Source of the DNA: Crocinitomicaceae bacterium
GTDB taxonomy: Bacteria; Bacteroidota; Bacteroidia; Flavobacteriales_D; Crocinitomicaceae
DNA length: 39,787 bases
Reading direction: 5' to 3'
Assembly: GCA_021740085.1 (NCBI GenBank)
Contig: JAIPAL010000017.1
Coordinates: 1 to 39,787, forward strand
Below, piece after piece: positions 33,412-39,787 of this stretch; position 1 is the stretch's first letter; each line of letters opens with the position of its first letter. The notes beneath the pieces are model-generated. The model ran no database searches, was not told the DNA's origin, and saw only the letters and a program-made list of their open reading frames with translations. Both the position numbers and the translations under genes were made by a program.

Positions 33412-34536
33412 TTATTGATTACCCTTTTTATCAAAAAAAGTTTCAATAATATCTACCGCAATTCTATTGCTAGCGCCAATCTCGCCCAACAGAGAAGATA
33501 ACTCTTGATAATTTTTTATCATTTCAAGGCGTTTCGGCTGATTTTTTTCTATTAATAGTAATTCCATTTTCATGTTTTCAACAGAACAATCACCTTGAAT
33601 TAGCTCAGTAACAACCTCCTTATCCATGATTAAATTAACCAATGAAATATATTTTATTTTCACTAATAATTTCGCAATACGATATGAAATCCCTGAGCTT
33701 TTATAGCAGACAACTTGAGGAACTTGAAACAAGGCCGTTTCTAAGGTAGCCGTACCAGAAGTTACCAAAGCAATACTCGCTTGATTTAATATCCCATACG
33801 TATCACCAACTACTAATTTAATTGAATCGTCCGCCCATTTACGGTAAAAAGATTCCTCTAGATTAGTAGAACAAGCAACGATAACTTGATAATTAGGAAA
33901 AGCTTTTGAAGCCTCGATCATTAATGGCAATTTTCTTTTGACTTCTTGCGATCTACTTCCTGGAAGCAATGCCAAAATTGGCTTCTCCGAATAAGAGCTT
34001 AGATTGTCCGCACTACTTCTATAGTTGCTAATCTCATCTAAGAGAGGATGACCCAAATAAGTCACCTGAAAATCAAGATTTGCATAGAACTCTTTCTCGA
34101 AAGGTAAAATACAATACATTTTTGAAATATCTCGTTTAATTAATTTGATTCTGGATTGCTTCCATGCCCAAATTTGTGGTGAAACATAAAAAATTACAGG
34201 GATGTTTTGCTCTTTCGCCCACTTAGCGATTCGTAAATTAAATCCCGGAAAATCAATAAGAATTAAAGCTGTTGGCTTAAACTCTAGTAGTTGTAATTTA
34301 CAATGCTTAATATTTCGAAGAATGGTAGAAAGGTTTAATAGAACTTCTAAAAAACCCATGAAAGAAAGTTCTTTGATGTGTTTTTGAATGGTCATTCCTT
34401 CCTTCTCCATTCTATCCCCTCCCCAACCAGAGAATTCAATACCTGGCATTAATTTATTTAATTCTTTAAGTAGATTTGAACCATGTAAATCACCAGAGAC
34501 TTCACCAGCAATAATAAATATTTTTGTCTTAGGCAT
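33412..34536 (-). CDS. lpxB: Lipid-A-disaccharide synthase
   Basis: A family 19 glycosyltransferase of 374 residues, the usual LpxB length. It joins UDP-2,3-diacylglucosamine and lipid X to form the tetraacyl disaccharide-1-phosphate of lipid A at the inner face of the cytoplasmic membrane. Visible motifs: FIIAGEVSGDLHGSNLLKEL at the start, FSGWGGDRMEKEG near 35-47, LILIDFPGFNLRIAK near 90-104, FYVSPQIWAWKQSRI near 116-130, ALLPGSRSQEV near 188-198, and TSGTATLETAL near 259-269. The presence of lpxB shows an LPS-type outer membrane. It overlaps the upstream membrane protein gene by one base. Confidence 0.96.
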   Translation of the reverse strand: MPKTKIFIIAGEVSGDLHGSNLLKELNKLMPGIEFSGWGGDRMEKEGMTIQKHIKELSFMGFLEVLLNLSTILRNIKHCKLQLLEFKPTALILIDFPGFNLRIAKWAKEQNIPVIFYVSPQIWAWKQSRIKLIKRDISKMYCILPFEKEFYANLDFQVTYLGHPLLDEISNYRSSADNLSSYSEKPILALLPGSRSQEVKRKLPLMIEASKAFPNYQVIVACSTNLEESFYRKWADDSIKLVVGDTYGILNQASIALVTSGTATLETALFQVPQVVCYKSSGISYRIAKLLVKIKYISLVNLIMDKEVVTELIQGDCSVENMKMELLLIEKNQPKRLEMIKNYQELSSLLGEIGASNRIAVDIIETFFDKKGNQ

Positions 34537-34838
34537 TAAAAGAAATTAACATAAAGCATATATGGAATAAAACAAATCATGGCGAAAATTATTCCTCTAG
34601 CTATTTCATAATTTTCCTTGTTTAAGAAAACATAAAACCATACTAAGTTTGAAATCAAAGCTAAGGAGAAGTATTTACTTGTAAATTCAGGAAATGAGGT
34701 AAACTGCTCCCACATATACCCATAAGAAACGTGTTTGATAAAAGACAATATTAGTAATACGATTGGCAAAAAAACAATGGGAGAAAACAAGCCAATCCCC
34801 CAACCAATTATATGTGTTTTCTTAATTTTTATTTTCAT
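34536..34838 (-). CDS. Small three-helix membrane protein between surE and lpxB
   Basis: A 100-residue hydrophobic protein with about three transmembrane segments (GLFSPIVFLPIVLLILSFI, then FSLALISNLVWFYVFL, and GIIFAMICFIPYMLYV) and a basic start (MKIKIKKTH). No domain is recognised. It overlaps surE by 4 bp (ATGA) and lpxB by 1 bp, so it is locked into translation with both. A role close to lipid A synthesis or membrane housekeeping would fit its place, but that is inference only. Confidence 0.75.
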   Translation of the reverse strand: MKIKIKKTHIIGWGIGLFSPIVFLPIVLLILSFIKHVSYGYMWEQFTSFPEFTSKYFSLALISNLVWFYVFLNKENYEIARGIIFAMICFIPYMLYVNFF

Positions 34839-35599
34839 AACTTCCAGTCCTCTAAAATTGAGATTGATTGATAATTTGTTAAGTCAAAATGCGTTGGAAC
34901 GATACTAATGTAGCCATTTTTCAAAGCTTCTAAATCTGTATTTTCTTTTGGATTTACTTCTGCAAAATCTCCAGTCAACCAAAAATAAGGATTGCCAAAT
35001 TGATCCAATCTTTTATCGAAACGATCTGCCCAGAAAGCATGTGCTTGGGTACAAATTCGTATACCTTTTATTTTATCGAGAGTTAAATTGGGGAAGTTAA
35101 CATTCAAACAAGTATTAACTGCCAAACCTTTGTTTAGCGTTTGATTAATGATTTTTGTAATAAATGGTACACAATGGGAAAAATCGGCATCACTTGAATA
35201 ATCGGCCAATGAAAAACCAATGGATGGAATCCCTTCCATCGCGCCTTCGATGGCGGCTGACATTGTTCCAGAATACAAAACATTAGTCGATGTGTTTTCG
35301 CCGTGATTAATTCCCGATAATAGTAAGTCTGGTTTACGTTTCAATATTTCATAAATGGCTAACTTCACACAATCGACCGGTGTTCCTGAGCAGGAATAAG
35401 CTTCTACATCCTCAAATAAATCAATCTTATTCATTCGTAAAGGATGATTTATAGTAATGGCATGCCCCATGCCTGATTGTGGCTTGTCAGGAGCAACTAC
35501 CACGACTCGACCAATTAATTTAGCAGCGTTGATTAAGGTCCGAATTCCTTTCGCATTAACGCTATCATCGTTTGTAATTAAAATTAATTTTTCAGTCAT
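34835..35599 (-). CDS. surE: 5'/3'-nucleotidase SurE
   Basis: A 254-residue metal-dependent phosphatase acting on nucleoside monophosphates and short polyphosphates. The N-terminal motif ITNDDSVNAKGI gives metal ligands D11-D12; VVVAPDKPQSGMGHAIT near residues 33-49 and LLSGINHGENTSTNVLYSGTMSAA near 92-115 are the remaining signature blocks, with the metal-binding asparagine in GIN. It is the first gene of a tight minus-strand operon with the three-helix protein, lpxB and the SpoIID-like gene, and has its own -7 promoter element. Confidence 0.96.
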   Translation of the reverse strand: MTEKLILITNDDSVNAKGIRTLINAAKLIGRVVVVAPDKPQSGMGHAITINHPLRMNKIDLFEDVEAYSCSGTPVDCVKLAIYEILKRKPDLLLSGINHGENTSTNVLYSGTMSAAIEGAMEGIPSIGFSLADYSSDADFSHCVPFITKIINQTLNKGLAVNTCLNVNFPNLTLDKIKGIRICTQAHAFWADRFDKRLDQFGNPYFWLTGDFAEVNPKENTDLEALKNGYISIVPTHFDLTNYQSISILEDWKL

Positions 35600-35618
35600 A
35601 TAATAAAATGCTACAGCA

Positions 35619-35626
35619 CAAAATTA
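35619..35626 (-). promoter_or_regulatory. Candidate -7 promoter element (TAATTTTG) for surE
   Basis: Exact TAnnTTTG on the minus strand, 19 bp before the surE ATG. It lies back to back with the divergent element of the NlpC/P60 gene, 22 bp apart. Confidence 0.55.
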
Positions 35627-35648
35627 ATCAATATTAAAAGACTTTGTT

Positions 35649-35656
35649 TACATTTG
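35649..35656 (+). promoter_or_regulatory. Candidate -7 promoter element (TACATTTG) for the NlpC/P60 gene
   Basis: Exact TAnnTTTG, 17 bp upstream of the ATG at 35674. Because it lies downstream of an alternative in-frame TTG at 35644, it argues that the ATG is the true start. Confidence 0.6.
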
Positions 35657-35673
35657 GTTACTACAACTTAAAA

Positions 35674-36435
35674 ATGAAATTTCTATCTCCCGGTCAACGT
35701 AATGCATTTTGTTTGGTCAGTATTAGTCCAATCAGAAAAGAAGCTAAGGATAGCTCAGAAATGGTGAGTCAATTACTTTTTGGTGAAACAGTTAATGTCA
35801 TTCAAATTATAGGTTCCTGGGTAGAGATTGAAACTATTTTTGATGCTTACAATGGATTTGTCGATTTCAAGCATCTACTTGCCATTTCAGAAAATGAATT
35901 GACTACCTGGTCATCCAATTTCGAATACCAGAAAATCGCAATAAACACCATCAAAACTCCTTGGGGTCAACAGTTGATTAGTTGCGGTAGTTTCATTGGA
36001 AAAGACAACTTTTTTACTATTGGGAACTATTCATTCGAAATTAATTCTTCTAAAAATGAGACGTCAAAAAATCCGATTGAAGATCAATTTTTAAATACGC
36101 CTTACTTATGGGGTGGAAAATCTATATTTGGTATTGATTGTTCTGGATTTACTCAGGTATTATTTCGTTTGAAAGGGATAAACCTACCTCGTGATGCTTA
36201 TCAGCAAATGGAGATCGGTCAAACCATTGAATTCGTAAATCATAAAATAAATGACCTCGTCTTTTTTAAAAATAATGATGGAAAAATCATCCATGTAGGC
36301 TTGGTAGTGGCTCCAAACAAAATCCTTCATGCTTCAGGCATGGTGCGTATAGATGCACTAGATGAAACGGGTATATTTAACAACGATTTAAATAAATACA
36401 CGCATTTTTTTTCTACCGTTAAAAGAATACAATAA
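35674..36435 (+). CDS. NlpC/P60 (C40) cysteine hydrolase with N-terminal SH3-like domain
   Basis: A 253-residue protein. Residues about 10-70 form a bacterial SH3-like domain (SPIRKEAKDSSEMVSQLLFGE, GSWVEIETIFDAYNGFVD) and a second SH3-like part follows to about 125. The C40 catalytic domain starts near 140 (TPYLWGGKSIFGIDCSGFTQ): C156, H207 in IHVGLV and H219 in LHASGMV make the triad. Such enzymes cut gamma-D-Glu-diamino acid bonds in peptidoglycan peptides. No signal peptide is evident, so it may recycle muropeptides in the cytoplasm or be exported by another route. The start is set by the promoter just upstream. Confidence 0.92.
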   Translation: MKFLSPGQRNAFCLVSISPIRKEAKDSSEMVSQLLFGETVNVIQIIGSWVEIETIFDAYNGFVDFKHLLAISENELTTWSSNFEYQKIAINTIKTPWGQQLISCGSFIGKDNFFTIGNYSFEINSSKNETSKNPIEDQFLNTPYLWGGKSIFGIDCSGFTQVLFRLKGINLPRDAYQQMEIGQTIEFVNHKINDLVFFKNNDGKIIHVGLVVAPNKILHASGMVRIDALDETGIFNNDLNKYTHFFSTVKRIQ

Positions 36436-36500
36436 TCCTCCATCCTATTGCTTTATCGTGTCAATTATTATTTAGATATTTGTAACCATAAATTGAGTTC

Positions 36501-37445
36501 ATGAAAATATTGGTAACAGGTGGTGCAGGATTTATTGGTAGTAATTTAGTGAAGAGATTACTAGAAGACAATCATGAAGTTGTAGTGGTAGATAGTCTTC
36601 TTCGCGGGAATAAAATTGACAGAGAATCTTTTCAAAAAATTACTTTTATAAAGGGAGATGTTCGTGATGCTAACCTGCTCATAAAAGCTTCTCAAGGATG
36701 TGATGCCATCTACCATTTCGCTGCTGTATTAGGGGTTGACATTGTCGCAGACCAACCAGTAGAAACAATGGATGTAGAAGTTATTGGGACTCGAAACGTA
36801 GTGGAAGCAGCAGAAATTAACAATGTGAAATTCTTGCTTTATGCCTCCACAAGTGGGATTTATAGTCACAGTGCCATAGTAAAAACAACCCTTTCAGAAG
36901 ATGTTTTAGTCGATCCACGAACCTCTTATGCTATGGCGAAAAGGTACAATGAAATTTACCTTGCGTCTCATCATGAAGAAAGAGGTTTAAATGTTATTTC
37001 ACTCCGATTTTTTAATGTTTATGGCTATAACCAAGATAATAGAATGGTTGTTCCCCGATTTTTCGAACAAGCAATGGCCAACGAAGCAATAACAGTTTAC
37101 GGAAATGGAGAACAAACAAGAGACTTTACCTATATAGATGATACGATTGATGCCTGTATAAATTTACTTGGAATTCCGGGCTCATTTATCATCAATATTG
37201 CCAATGAAAAAGAATGGACTATTAAGGATTTAGCAGAGAATATTAAGGCAGTGACCCATTCTAACTCTGAAATCACTTACAATGATGCGCCAAAAAAGAG
37301 ATACGATTACGAAGTAGAAAGAAGAGTAGGTAATTCTGGAAAATTAAAAAAAATAACAGGTTACCAACCACAAATAGATTTATTGACAGGACTAAAACAA
37401 ATCTATACTATTAATTATTTAGCTTTAGAAAAAAATACAAAATGA
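36501..37445 (+). CDS. NAD-dependent epimerase/dehydratase (extended SDR)
   Basis: A 314-residue nucleotide-sugar enzyme of the extended SDR group. Rossmann motif [11 protein letters not shown] (6-16), DVRD (53-56), HFAAVLGVD (72-80), a Ser/Thr at 116-118 (STSG) and Y143-x3-K147 in SYAMAK, then RFFNVYG and RDFTYIDD (near 218) are intact, so it should be active. It resembles UDP-glucose 4-epimerase, UDP-glucuronate decarboxylase and dTDP-glucose dehydratase; the substrate cannot be chosen. A near-consensus -7 element (GATATTTG, 36475-36482) lies 18 bp upstream. Its stop overlaps the glyA start (ATGA). Confidence 0.9.
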   Translation: MKILVTGGAGFIGSNLVKRLLEDNHEVVVVDSLLRGNKIDRESFQKITFIKGDVRDANLLIKASQGCDAIYHFAAVLGVDIVADQPVETMDVEVIGTRNVVEAAEINNVKFLLYASTSGIYSHSAIVKTTLSEDVLVDPRTSYAMAKRYNEIYLASHHEERGLNVISLRFFNVYGYNQDNRMVVPRFFEQAMANEAITVYGNGEQTRDFTYIDDTIDACINLLGIPGSFIINIANEKEWTIKDLAENIKAVTHSNSEITYNDAPKKRYDYEVERRVGNSGKLKKITGYQPQIDLLTGLKQIYTINYLALEKNTK

Positions 37446-38713
37446 GAGATACCCTACTATTCAATCTAATAAATGAAGAGAATCATCGCCAACTTAATGG
37501 TATTGAATTAATTGCATCTGAAAACTTTGTAAGTGATGATGTGATGAAAGCAATGGGAAGTGTCTTAACGAACAAATATGCGGAAGGTCTTCCGGGAAAG
37601 CGCTATTACGGAGGATGCGAAGTAGTTGATAAAGTGGAGCAACTTGCGATAGATCGCCTTTGCGAATTGTTTGGTGCCGAATGGGCGAATGTTCAACCAC
37701 ACTCTGGCGCCCAAGCGAATGCTGCTGTTTTTCTTGCTTGCCTAAATCCTGGTGATAAAATTTTAGGATTTGATTTGTCCCATGGTGGTCATTTGACACA
37801 CGGATCTCCTGTGAATTTTTCAGGAAAACTTTACCAAGCTAATTTTTATGGGGTATCAAAAGAAACAGGACTAATTGATTATGATGCCCTTGAAGAAGTT
37901 GCTTTACGCGTTAAACCAAAAATGATTATTTGTGGTGCATCTGCTTATTCAAGAGATTGGGATTATGCTAAAATTCGTAAAGTTGCCGATCAAATCGGTG
38001 CACTCATTTTAGCTGACATTTCTCATCCGGCAGGATTAATTGCAACAAAATTACTAAATGATCCATTGGAACATTGCCATATCGTAACCTCTACTACCCA
38101 TAAAACATTACGAGGTCCGAGAGGTGGAATCATCATGATGCGTAAGAATTTTGATAATCCATTTGGATTAAAATGGAATAATGGAAATCCTAAATCAATG
38201 GCCGCTTTATTAGATGCTGCTGTTTTTCCTGGGATTCAAGGCGGGCCATTAGAACACGTTATTGCTGCAAAAGCAGTTGCTTTTGGCGAAGCATTGGCAC
38301 CTGAATTTACCACGTACATGAAGCAAGTGCAACTCAATGCACGCGTTATGGCAAATTCTTTTATTGAAAAGGGATACACCATTATTTCTGGAGGTACGGA
38401 TAATCATAGTATGTTGATAGATTTACGTAGCAAAGGCATTAACGGAAAAGATGCTGAGAATAGCTTGGTAAAAGCAGATATTACGGTCAACAAAAACATG
38501 GTTCCTTTTGACACTGAATCACCATTTATCACTTCGGGAATAAGACTTGGGACGGCAGCGCTTACTTCAAGAGGGGTTAATGAAACTGAAATTGAAAAAA
38601 TGGTTCAATTAATTGATGAGGCATTAATCCATAGAAATGATGATGCCCAATTGATAAGAATTAAAGGAGCTGTCAATCTATTGATGCAAGATCGACCATT
38701 ATTTGCTTGGTGA
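37442..38713 (+). CDS. glyA: Serine hydroxymethyltransferase
   Basis: A 423-residue PLP enzyme interconverting serine and glycine with tetrahydrofolate, the main source of one-carbon units. Motifs: [19 protein letters not shown] (22-40), [15 protein letters not shown] (44-58), [10 protein letters not shown] (87-96), ADISHPAGL (191-199), and the PLP lysine K221 in [15 protein letters not shown]-terminal folate-site residues follow ([19 protein letters not shown]). Length is normal. It overlaps the epimerase gene by 4 bp and the following PH-like gene by 4 bp, so three unrelated functions share one message. Confidence 0.98.
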   Translation: MRDTLLFNLINEENHRQLNGIELIASENFVSDDVMKAMGSVLTNKYAEGLPGKRYYGGCEVVDKVEQLAIDRLCELFGAEWANVQPHSGAQANAAVFLACLNPGDKILGFDLSHGGHLTHGSPVNFSGKLYQANFYGVSKETGLIDYDALEEVALRVKPKMIICGASAYSRDWDYAKIRKVADQIGALILADISHPAGLIATKLLNDPLEHCHIVTSTTHKTLRGPRGGIIMMRKNFDNPFGLKWNNGNPKSMAALLDAAVFPGIQGGPLEHVIAAKAVAFGEALAPEFTTYMKQVQLNARVMANSFIEKGYTIISGGTDNHSMLIDLRSKGINGKDAENSLVKADITVNKNMVPFDTESPFITSGIRLGTAALTSRGVNETEIEKMVQLIDEALIHRNDDAQLIRIKGAVNLLMQDRPLFAW

Positions 38714-39138
38714 TAAGGTATTCATCAAAAGTAGATTGGGTTTACAAAGCTAGCGTAATCCTTATTGCTTCATTAGATCTACTAATTTCGCTAGCAACAT
38801 TTTATCAAGAAGGCATTTATGATTCCCTCGTTATTTCAAGTATTTTTACCTTGACATTAGCCTATTTGATATCCTTATACTACTCCACAAGCTACCTTCT
38901 TCACCACGATTATTTGCGATGTTCAAGTGGGTGGATAATTAAAAAAATCGCCTACAAAGCAATTAAAAAAATTGAAAAAAATAAAGGATTGTATATCGGT
39001 TGGAAATTAAGTTTAGCACTTGATGGGCTTATCATATATTTCCATGACGGAAAAGAATTGTTTATTTCACCAGAAAATCTAGATCAATTTATTGACGATC
39101 TTGAACAAAGGATTTCAATATCGAATGATCATTCATAA
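38710..39138 (+). CDS. Membrane protein with bacterial PH-like domain
   Basis: A 142-residue protein. Two transmembrane helices ([18 protein letters not shown], then [19 protein letters not shown]) form an N-terminal hairpin; residues about 60-135 form a short soluble domain ([27 protein letters not shown], then [31 protein letters not shown]) of the small bacterial PH type (PF06713-like), whose typical ending is a strand followed by F-I-x-x-L. The start is likely the GTG at 38710, which overlaps the glyA stop (GTGA); a TTG one codon earlier is an alternative. It overlaps the convergent DUF2891 gene by 10 bp. Function unknown. Confidence 0.72.
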   Translation: MIRYSSKVDWVYKASVILIASLDLLISLATFYQEGIYDSLVISSIFTLTLAYLISLYYSTSYLLHHDYLRCSSGWIIKKIAYKAIKKIEKNKGLYIGWKLSLALDGLIIYFHDGKELFISPENLDQFIDDLEQRISISNDHS

Positions 39139-39787
39139 CCAATTAGAGCAAATACAGAGAAAGTAGATAGCCAGTGATCAATATCATAGTTTCCTTTGCC
39201 GATACTTTCCTGCGCATAATCCCACATTTCATTCATTGCGCTAACCCATTCTGATTTCGCCTCCTTGCTTAAGGCGTCAGCTGGAAGCGATTTAAGAATT
39301 CCATTTAAGCACCAAATTCTATTTAAGTGGAATCCATCCCAGTGCGATTCATAACCATCGTGTTTATCTACTCTATCTAACTTGAGAGGGATATTTACTT
39401 TTCCAGGAATAAATAATTCCGGGGAAAAGCGCTTTAACCAACTAACATAATCTTCAGGAGCTAAGACTTTTCGCATCAAATCTGTTACCAATAAACCAGC
39501 TGACATAAAATCATACTCGAAAGGCTCTGAATTTAAAGGCGCATTGGCGATATCACCATAAAAACGAATAGCTGCCTTTGAAACAATTCCCTTTAATTTT
39601 TTATTCTTTGAACTTACCGCATAATCGTAAGGAAAAGAAAGCCCCATTGCCGGACTATCATGACTACCTGACATTTTAACAGAATTAATAGACGGCCATA
39701 CCTTTGTATGAACCATGACAATATAATCAGCGAGGGGCTGTAAATTTTTTAGCCATCTTTTAGCAGTAGGATTATCCCAACGAATTA
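39129..39787 (-). CDS. DUF2891 family protein (5' part beyond the window)
   Basis: An open frame that enters from the right edge; the 23 codons before the first internal Met at 39716 (for example RWDNPTAKRWLKNLQPLADY) are open, so the gene starts outside the window. The visible 219 residues match my recollection of DUF2891: SGSHDSPAMGLSFPYDYA, FYGDIANAPLNSEPFEYDFMS, then DLMRKVLAPEDYVSWLKRF, ESHWDGFHLNRIWCLNGIL, and a helical C-terminus ending [15 protein letters not shown]. The family is thought to be an alpha/alpha barrel of unknown function. The first visible Met is not a real start. Confidence 0.8.
   Translation of the reverse strand, partial: IRWDNPTAKRWLKNLQPLADYIVMVHTKVWPSINSVKMSGSHDSPAMGLSFPYDYAVSSKNKKLKGIVSKAAIRFYGDIANAPLNSEPFEYDFMSAGLLVTDLMRKVLAPEDYVSWLKRFSPELFIPGKVNIPLKLDRVDKHDGYESHWDGFHLNRIWCLNGILKSLPADALSKEAKSEWVSAMNEMWDYAQESIGKGNYDIDHWLSTFSVFALIGYE

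Overview
The window reads as chromosomal DNA of a Bacteroidota bacterium, most likely of order Flavobacteriales (perhaps near Crocinitomicaceae/Fluviicola; this finer placement is an inference from memory of gene content). Reasons: AT-rich sequence; many signal peptides ending in A-Q followed by beta-barrel proteins; a PorV/PorQ-like barrel; a split methylmalonyl-CoA mutase (mutA/mutB); the menaquinone enzyme MenB; lipid A synthesis (lpxB); small TIGR03643-type and DUF6089-like proteins; and several copies of the Bacteroidota -7 promoter element TAnnTTTG just upstream of gene starts. No tRNA, rRNA, CRISPR array, phage gene or transposase was seen.

Layout. (1) 1-4500, minus strand: sulfite exporter-like TSUP protein, a CstB-like persulfide dioxygenase/rhodanese, a cysteine desulfurase and a GT4 glycosyltransferase that runs off the left edge; this looks like a sulfur-handling operon. 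(2) 4700-6848, plus: DEAD-box helicase, then a flavin reductase-like protein overlapping a TIGR03643 protein. (3) 6869-9501, minus: fbaA-accD-MBL-like protein operon. (4) 9597-10657: a 49-residue small ORF with its own terminator, then about 900 bp without other genes, filled with two copies (A, B) of a palindromic interspersed repeat, two further hairpins and a decayed tail of a further copy. (5) 10658-14110, plus: a secreted GH20 hexosaminidase and two small barrel proteins. (6) 14311-19221, plus: a tight menB-pepD-ribBA-lolD-DUF2400 operon. (7) 19297-19557: third repeat copy (C), lying between convergent operons. (8) 19562-23128, minus: DUF6089-like barrel, pyrD, HMG-CoA lyase, and a membrane-anchored unknown. 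(9) 23235-23996, minus: ECF sigma factor with a 60-residue one-helix membrane protein and a terminator. (10) 24195-27136, minus: PorV/PorQ-like barrel followed by a helix-hairpin-helix domain joined to a large barrel. (11) 27334-32261, plus: mutA-mutB, a periplasmic PKD-like protein, and a DivIC/FtsB-like division protein. (12) 32248-35599, minus: surE, a small membrane protein, lpxB and a SpoIID-like protein. (13) 35674-39138, plus: NlpC/P60 hydrolase, then epimerase-glyA-PH-like membrane protein. (14) 39129-39787, minus: DUF2891 protein cut by the right edge.

Most genes are housekeeping. The least explained material is the repeat family, whose copies keep base pairing through compensatory changes; the sigma factor with its tiny membrane partner; the HhH-barrel/PorV-like pair; and the 49-residue ORF. 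All family names come from motif recognition by eye; no database search was run.
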